This document shows positions 57,500 to 64,000 of a DNA stretch of 64,000 nt, piece by piece. Within the stretch, counting starts at the first letter, position 1; the number at the start of each line of letters is the position of its first letter. Below the pieces are notes generated by a model that saw only the letters and a list, made by a program, of their open reading frames with translations, made no database searches and was not told the origin of the DNA. The DNA comes from Acanthochromis polyacanthus (lineage: Eukaryota > Chordata > Actinopteri > Pomacentridae). A program made the position numbers and the translations under genes. Location of the stretch: NCBI RefSeq assembly GCF_021347895.1, contig NC_067136.1, positions 2,749,970 through 2,813,969 of the forward strand, in the 5' to 3' direction.

Positions 57500-58745
57500 C
57501 AAAAATAGAATGACAATATTATAGTCCACCCCCACCCCCCCCAAAAAAAAAAAGTTAAAAAAGCTGTGTGTAAATGAGGCTGTTGATGGTTTAGAACAAC
57601 ATCCTGGGTGGGCTCCAGAGACGGGGGCAGAGCGATCCTCGCCCTGCCGCACCATCTGCCCGCTGGGGTGCCGGGGGTGTTTGGGGGGTGGGGGTGGGGT
57701 GGATGGGGGGGTGCTCCGGGGGCACGCACCTCCCTCCACCTGGCGGGGTTGGGCCCCGTTGGTCACTCCTCTTAACTCCCGTCACTAGCTTTGCACAATA
57801 CAATAGATACAAATAGACAATACAAATAGACACTTAAGGCACACAACACATCCATGGGGGGGTGGGGGGTGGGAAGGTACTACTCCTGTTCCACAACTCC
57901 CCTCCAATTTTAATGCACCGCACTACCTGGGGAATGGTTGGTTATGGGGTGGGGCGTCATTAGATGGGACAGGCCCCAGTGCAATTTTGTGCTGTGACCC
58001 CCCCATCTATGCCCCCACCCCGCCACTACTTCCCCCAGTTTTAACGCACTACATACACATTCACATTTTGGGCTTACAGGGAGACTGGAGTGGGGGGTTC
58101 ATTACCCTTTGCTCTGGTCGTGGGGGAGGTGGGGCTGTGGGCCGGTGGGGTGCCGTGGGGGTCTGCTATGGCCCATTCTGCTGCGCGGGCCTTGGGGCTC
58201 TGGCTGTGTCGGGGGGGGGGGGTCGTTCTGGGTTCCTGGGCTGGCTCTCCGCTCGGTAGCTCCTGCGGGGGGCGGTGTGGGCCTCCTTGGGCTGGAGGAG
58301 ACAGCTTCCTCCTTTTGGTGGAGGTTTTCATGCATGCCAGACTCACCACACCGGCACCTACCAAAACTCAATAGAGTTTTTCCTCCAGTCGCTGAGTCAG
58401 TGGAGGCTGCTGGGTTAGTCTGTGGATCTCACCCTGCTTCATCTATCCTTCCTGTGGCCTCCTGACATCTTCATGATTGAGCCTGTTGGGATTCTGTCGT
58501 ATCTGGTGTTTGTGAAGGGTCTTAGATTTGTAACTGGTTTCAAGGTGTGAATTAAAGAGCACAAATAAATAGAATGCACCTTTTCTCTCAGAACACTGTC
58601 TATGCCTCACCTTTTTGTCCGTCCTGTTTATTTAATGTTTCACTTGGGTGTGCACAGCCCTCAATGGCATAATGTAGGAAACAGTTTGAAATAAACATGA
58701 TAGGTTAATTTGCCATGAGGGCAGGTGATGGTCACAGTCACAAAT
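57500..58745. repeat. G-rich insertion of unknown class
   Basis: Long G runs on the plus strand (57660-57725, 57857-57872, 58205-58220 and others) and C runs before them. Several windows satisfy the four-G-run pattern for quadruplexes. Open frames on both strands are Gly/Pro/Ala-rich and overlap in all frames, a sign of composition, not genes. It interrupts the Tc1 remnant. The ends are approximate. Confidence 0.5.
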
Positions 58746-59087
58746 AAGAAAAAAATTGCATGAAGCTTAAGCAATGAAACCATGGGTGGTTGGTGTCATT
58801 TGTGAGCGGATATGCAGACAAAAGAAAAAAAAGGTTTGGAACAACATCCTACAGACAGATGAGACAAAGATGAACATGTACCAGAATGATGGGAAGGGAA
58901 ATGTTTGGAGAAGGAAAGGAACTGCTCAAGATCCAAAGATACCATTTCATTCATGAAACACGGTGGTGGCATTATCATGGTGTGAGCATGTATGGCAGAG
59001 CATCACCAGGGAGCAAACCCAGCATCTGGTGATGTCTATGGGTTCCACATTTCAGGCTGTTATTGACCGCCAAGGATTTAAAGCCAA

Positions 59088-59105
59088 TATATATATATAT
59101 ATATA
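59088..59105. repeat. (AT)n microsatellite
   Basis: A short run of AT dinucleotides inside the Tc1 remnant. Confidence 0.9.
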
Positions 59106-60836
59106 AATACATTTTGGTTTATTGATCATGATAGTTTGTCCAATTGCTTTTGTTACCTTAAATAGGTGGAGGACATATCTAAAATGTGTTACAATTCCTA
59201 AACAGTTGGACAGTGGATTTGGATGTAAATATCCTCAAATTAAAGATGAAAGTCTTCACTTACAGCACATCTTCATTATTTCAATTCATATCCATTGTGG
59301 TGGTCTACAAAGTCCAAATGTTCCAACATTGCCAGTGCCAGTGTATAAATATTTATGGACCTGACTGTAAATCTGACTAAACCTGTTCACTGCATCTTAC
59401 CAGAGAACTGCAGTTACGTATTTTTCTTGCATTGTTTCAGAATTTAAATTTACAAAGTCTTGCTGCTGTTTGCCTTTTGAGGCATTTTCCAACTGAAAGG
59501 ATTTGCAGGCTTTTTACAGGCAGTGTGCACTTTTGTGTACATTTGACCACCAGAAACACAACTGTAGAATCATTTTCAACAGTGTTTTCAGGCAGAAAGT
59601 ACAAACTATAGGATAGGTACCCCTGAGTAGAACCGAAACACGACTGTGTGGGTCTTGATGTTGATTAGTGAATCTCCGAAAGGTCTTCTTATCCAGTTGC
59701 AGTCATCTCCTCTCACATATTGCAAAAACAACTTTTGGACCACAATGGAATCAGAAAGGCTGTGTGTCTGCAGTGTGAAGTCACCTTATATTAGCACTTA
59801 AATTAAAATGTCCTTTTCCCATTTCTCCTGCTAAATGTGTTGCATGGAGGAACATCACAGAATACACATTCAAAACACCAACATTTAGTCATTTATTCTG
59901 TCGTTTGATTACAATAATTGCAAAATTCCCCCCAGTGTTACATTTTTCCATTGCATAAACACACATTCAATTTGAATACAGAGTCAAATCCCCTGCTTGT
60001 GATGTATGTGTGTGTGGGTATGCTTGTCTAACTTCTTTGTGGGGACCCATGTAAATCATCATAGTGAAGACACATTTGCACTAGGAGGACTTTTTACTGG
60101 GACCCAAACCTACAAAGAGGTTTTTAACTGTAAAATTACGGTTAAAATCAGTTAATTAGTAACCATCCAAAACTGCCCTGACAAATAAATTCAACTAAAT
60201 ACTTTTAATATCTGATTAATTCCGAAGAAACCTCCATGAAAGCCTTAGCAACCAACTAAACATTTCATCAACCCTAACATAAAATAAAAGTACTATATTA
60301 AACCAGAAATCTGCTACTTTATATGCACCTATAAAAATCCCTGCATTCTTTGTATATTTCTGAAATCACTGATGCACCAAACCAGATACATTGAAAAAAG
60401 ACAAGGCTTCACAAGCAAAACTAATAAAGCCTCCTCTGATGTTAATTATCTTCTCTTCACGACTTTATCATGAATGTGCTGCATAGATGAACATCATAGA
60501 ATACACAATCAAAATATCAATGTTTAATCATTCATTCTGTTATTAAATGAGCTAAATATAACAGCACACCATTAGATTTGTACATTACATGGAGACCGAT
60601 TGAAAGACTGAAGATTAGTATTCAAAACGACAGTTTTCTATGTGTGTGCTTGTGCTTGTATTGCTATCTTTCTGAGGACCACCAACACCATGAAGACCAA
60701 TCTGCCCATTGAAGACATTTTTGTTGAGACTCACTGTTTAATGTTGAAGGGTTATAAATTGGGATTAAACACATGAAAGTTGGAACCAGTCAAACCCGCC
60801 ATGTTGAAGACACTCAAGCTAATACCTCTAATATCT

Positions 60837-61527
60837 AGACCCTCCCGAAAAACGCGATTATGCGATCGCATGAATTCCCGCATTAATCACCAAAATGCCG
60901 CTGATTATGCGGGGGTCAATTATTTCCCAAAAGGCCCCATAATCCCCGCAAAACAGCACATAATTCCTGCGAGAATCTCACATTTCCACGAAAAATAAAA
61001 GAGAAATATGCGGGTCTCGCTTGATTTCACAATTTCCGCATAAAATGAGAAAACTGTAACCAATATAAATGGAGTCGTGAGTGTTGCCAACTTAGCGACT
61101 TTCTCGCTAAATCTAGCAACTTTCCAAAGCGTCCTAGCGACTTTTTTTGTCAAAAGCAACTAGCCACAAATCTAGCGACTTTTTATGCTGTTTTGGAGAC
61201 TGACAGGAAAACTCGGATCATTCTGCAGTTACTGTTTTCAACGAGCAGCAGATGCTGCTATGAGCTTCTCCCCCTCCCAAAGCACAGGCTGTCAGTCCAG
61301 GAACCCCGCAGCAGTCCCAGTGTCTGATTAGAGGACACATCCCTCCACGGCCAGATGGCAGGTGAATCGCGCATATTTTTGCATATTTCACAACTATTCG
61401 CATACTTTGCAACTTTCCGCAATTCCCCCACATAACATGGCATAAAAACCCCGCATATTTATTTGCATAATCAAGGATTTTAGCCCACATAATCAAGGAT
61501 TTTTGCCTATGTTTTTCTGGAGGGTCT
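60837..61527. mobile_element. hAT-like MITE (691 bp)
   Basis: The ends AGACCCTCCCGAAAAACGCG and gtttttctggagggtct are inverted. The flanks taatatct and aaatatct form an 8-bp duplication with one mismatch. Many short motifs such as gcataat, ccgcata and tagcgact repeat inside. No transposase. Confidence 0.75.
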
Positions 61528-62217
61528 AAATATCTGGAGCAGGTTATTAAGTCTGGTAATCCCAGATCTTTCTATCTCCATAACCCAGATATATTTCGTT
61601 TTTAGTGTTGCAATGTTCAGCAACAACTGATGATGACTCACGGAACATCAACTACAGCTTCAGCTTTTCCATATCAGCTGCAACTGTCTTTAAGACACTG
61701 TGACAGGCTAAAGCAGATTTCACCATTTTCTGCCAGATTGATTGTTGTTTGATGCTTTGCTTGATTCATGACATTGGATTACCGAGCTCAATGATCACCA
61801 ATCAATCGATGTCAGACAGCTGAAAGGATTTAAGCATGAGTGGGATTTTGTGCCACTGGTTGCAGTTTGAAAAGTTAATTTGACGGACCTTATGGCCATT
61901 GTCATCTAATCTGTTTTACAATTCAGTAATCAAGATGTCTATGAAAAAAAATTCATCTGTTCTCACAAAACTTAAAAATAAACATTATAATGTGATACAT
62001 ACAGTATTAAAGCATGATGTAAATAAGATTTCATGTTTATATTCAGAATATCACCATGTTCACTTTTTGTGTTCCATTTGGACCTGTCCCGAGTTACATT
62101 TTATCCGGACAGTGAAAGCTTTCAAAGGCTGCTGAAGTGAAACCAAGAATATAATTGCATATTAAATTACCATCCATACATTTTTCCTTTTAATTTACAG
62201 TTTTCTAGTGTCAGATC

Positions 62218-62425
62218 TCAGTGGCAGCAGACAAAGCCACTCAATCCAGATATTCCGGTACCTAGCAACATTTTGTGGCTCCCTCTGGGGGATAATGAGG
62301 CATTCCCAGGCCAGGTGAGGTGTGCAATGCCTCCAGCAGGTCCTGGGTCTACCCTGTGGTTTGGAACACCTGCAAACGAAGGCACCCAGGAGCCATCCAA
62401 ACAAGGGACAGCAGTGGCAGAGTCC
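62218..62425 (-). repeat. LINE 3'-end fragment, antisense (unit 5)
   Basis: Same fragment and position as in units 1, 2 and 4. Confidence 0.7.
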
Positions 62426-62462
62426 AACACATACTGAAAAGGTGTTTGACTTTATGCAGAGG

Positions 62463-62765
62463 TATTGAATCGCCTTATTCTACAAGAAAGAGGTGTTGGG
62501 TCTGCCCTAGCAATAAGGACAGAGACAGACACATTGTGCTTGACTTTGCAAATCTAGAAAACAAGTAGTGTGCTGTCAAAAGAAAAGTCAAGGGGCCACA
62601 AAAAATATGAGAACCAATCTTTTCATTGATAAAGAAAACTAACATGGTAACCAACTAATTGGATTATTTATTAGTGTTTTTAGGTACTTTATGGCTAATT
62701 TCAGACACAGGTCAAAACCGACTTTAACATCAGACACAGTAACAGAAAGCTGACACGAGAAAGAT
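62463..62765 (+). pseudogene. piggyBac-type transposase, 3' end only
   Basis: Matches 29690-29990, from ttctacaagaaagaggtgt on, including the KKRCWVCPSNKDRD-like C-terminal Cys stretch. Only the 3' end is present because unit 5 is joined here. Confidence 0.65.
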
Positions 62766-64000
62766 TAAGGACCATTTTCTGCACAAAGAAATAACTGTCC
62801 AAATCTAGATCACAACAACTATCAGTTCAAGCCTTATGGCTGATTGAATTGTCTTGTGTCTGCAAGGGACGAGGTGTGAATTTTGCTTGGACCTTGTTCT
62901 ACTTGCCTACAACTTTACTTTTTTTCGGCTGGATGATAGAATTTAGTTTTCCAGTATCAAAGCTATTTGTCGTGTGAAGCATTTTCCTCTGCAGGGATTG
63001 GCAGACCTTTTACAGGCAATCTGCTCCTTTGTGCACTTTAAACCATCCAAGTCAATCCTGCAGAACCTGTCCAAGGACCATTTTCTGGGAGAAAAGTGCC
63101 CACTGTGCAGTGAAACAGTATTTGTCCCCTACAGAGATATTCTACTTTTTGCATTTGGTCACACATAAATATTTCAGATAATCACAATAATGTTATTGTC
63201 AGACAAAGATAACCCAAGAAAACATACAGTGCAGTATTTACATGATGATTTCTCTCTTTTGAAAGAAAAATCCTGTCTATCTTGCCCGATGTGAAAAAAG
63301 TAATTGCGTCCTTCACTCACGATCTACCAAATATCCAAATTCATTTGACACCTGGGTTCAGTGTTAACCATCCAAACTCACACATGATCACTGCCAGGTC
63401 TGTTGAACTTAAACATCACTAAGTCAAACCTGTCTGGCATTATGGAGTAAACTAAAGGGTCTTAAAAAGTTGCACATGATGCCATGTTCTAAATAGATTT
63501 ACAAATGGAGAAACTTCGAAAAGCGGTGAACCTTCCAAGGAGTGGACCAATGACCAACATTTCTCAAAGAGCATTGATGTCTAGGAGGTCACAAAAGAAC
63601 CCAGATGGATATCTAAAGATCTGCAGACCTCATAGGCCTTACTTAAGGTCTGTTTACATGATTCCACAATAAGGAAGACTCTGGGAGAAAATAGATTCAT
63701 GAGAGAGTTGGAGGGATCGAACCACTACTGACCAAAAGGGACATAAAAGTTCTTCTGGTATTTACAAAAATATATCTGGATGAGCTCCAAGACTTTGGGA
63801 CACCATCTTGTGGACTGATGAGTCAAAAGTGGAAGTTTCTGGAAGATATGGGTCCGTTACATCGAGTATTGTAAAGCTAATACTGCATTCCACAAGAAGA
63901 ACATGATACCAGCAGTGAAACAAAGTGGTGGTAGTGTGATGGTTGGAGGACCTGGATGGATAATAAAAAGCATGAACTCTGCTTTCTATTAGAAAATCAT
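62766..64000 (+). repeat. Second copy of the Tc1-like block, running off the window
   Basis: Matches 29996-30760 and 31500-31860. It adds 63220-63470, a stretch resembling a Tc1 left region that is missing in the first copy. It lacks the foldback element, so it gives the empty site. Tc1 landmarks: NLPRSGPMTNIS-like at 63530, LTDESK-like at 63818, and FHKKNMIPAVKQSGGSVMV-like at 63890. Cut by the right edge. Confidence 0.7.

Larger units (their letters stand above)
56785..59369 (+). repeat. Tc1-like remnant, split by a G-rich insertion
   Basis: The left part (57025-57490) matches the window start (1-235) and codes in broken frames for a Tc1 N-terminus. The right part (58755-59060) has LQTDETKMNMYQNDG-like and FMKHGGGIIMV-like coding around the first catalytic Asp. 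The end at atttatggacctgactgta (59351-59369) is a Tc1 terminal sequence, also seen at 17360. Before 57025 lies the attttgcttggaccttgtt block shared with 30090 and 62880. Confidence 0.6.
59370..62460. repeat. Receptor duplication unit 5 (3' flank only)
   Basis: Collinear with 17361-22740 of unit 2: same start (cactgcatcttaccagaga), gtccagttgcagtcatctcc-like marker, ~650-bp repeats, LINE fragment, and tttatgcagag-tattgaa. It breaks off at 62460, just before where the receptor 3' end should follow, and joins the piggyBac remnant. No receptor sequence is left in the window. Confidence 0.7.

Noticed and set aside
58074..58465. Several overlapping Gly/Pro/Arg-rich frames, considered as a CpG-island gene
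   Set aside because: Open in five frames at once because of G-rich composition; no domain or splice logic.

Overview
This window is repeat-rich vertebrate DNA that fits a teleost fish, probably a percomorph. The evidence is the repeat community: several Tc1 families, a Tol2-type hAT element, piggyBac-like and Rex-type LINE debris, fish-type endogenous retroviruses, ATCC/GATGG tails, and host genes with introns. No species can be named. There are no operons, rRNAs, complete tRNA genes or CRISPR arrays.

The host content is a tandem array of rhodopsin-like (class A) receptor genes, all on the minus strand. Four copies lie in the window. Copies at 23257-24111 (284 aa) and 49925-50776 (283 aa) are intact. 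Copies at 12398-13251 (one-base deletion) and 32489-33329 (20-base deletion) are broken. Each sits in a diverged duplication unit that holds, in transcription order, a conserved noncoding 5' exon with a candidate splice donor, an intron, one coding exon with a conserved acceptor, and a 3' flank with the same LINE fragment in antisense. A fifth, receptor-less unit part (about 59.37-62.46 kb) joins a duplicated piggyBac/Tc1 block, which suggests another receptor copy just past the right edge.

Layout: 1-1600 repeat debris; 1604-7163 an LTR retroelement with identical 1825-bp LTRs, a tRNA-Asn primer site, a polypurine tract and a 4-bp target duplication, but only a decayed integrase inside; 7.2-8.6 kb a possible host exon and 3'-UTR-like DNA; 8.6-16.5 kb unit 1; 16.5-26.8 kb unit 2, with an intact Tc1 transposase gene at 19812-20831; 27-32.2 kb DNA-transposon debris, including a foldback element; 32.2-40 kb unit 3, with LINE, Tol2-like and solo-LTR insertions in its intron; 40.4-56.8 kb unit 4; 57-59.4 kb a split Tc1 remnant around a G-rich block; 59.4-62.5 kb unit 5 part; 62.5-64 kb a second piggyBac/Tc1 block.

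Unit 4 shows four-level nesting: the receptor duplication unit was hit by a Tc1 element (42686-46952), whose transposase was split by a gamma-type endogenous retrovirus (43401-46100) with identical LTRs and a frameshifted env. Its gag-pol part is either lost or hidden by a 100-N assembly gap. The unit 4 intron also carries a THAP-domain first exon between inverted repeats, possibly a P-element-like transposon. All identifications rest on reading the sequence by eye. Family names come from recognised motifs, not searches.
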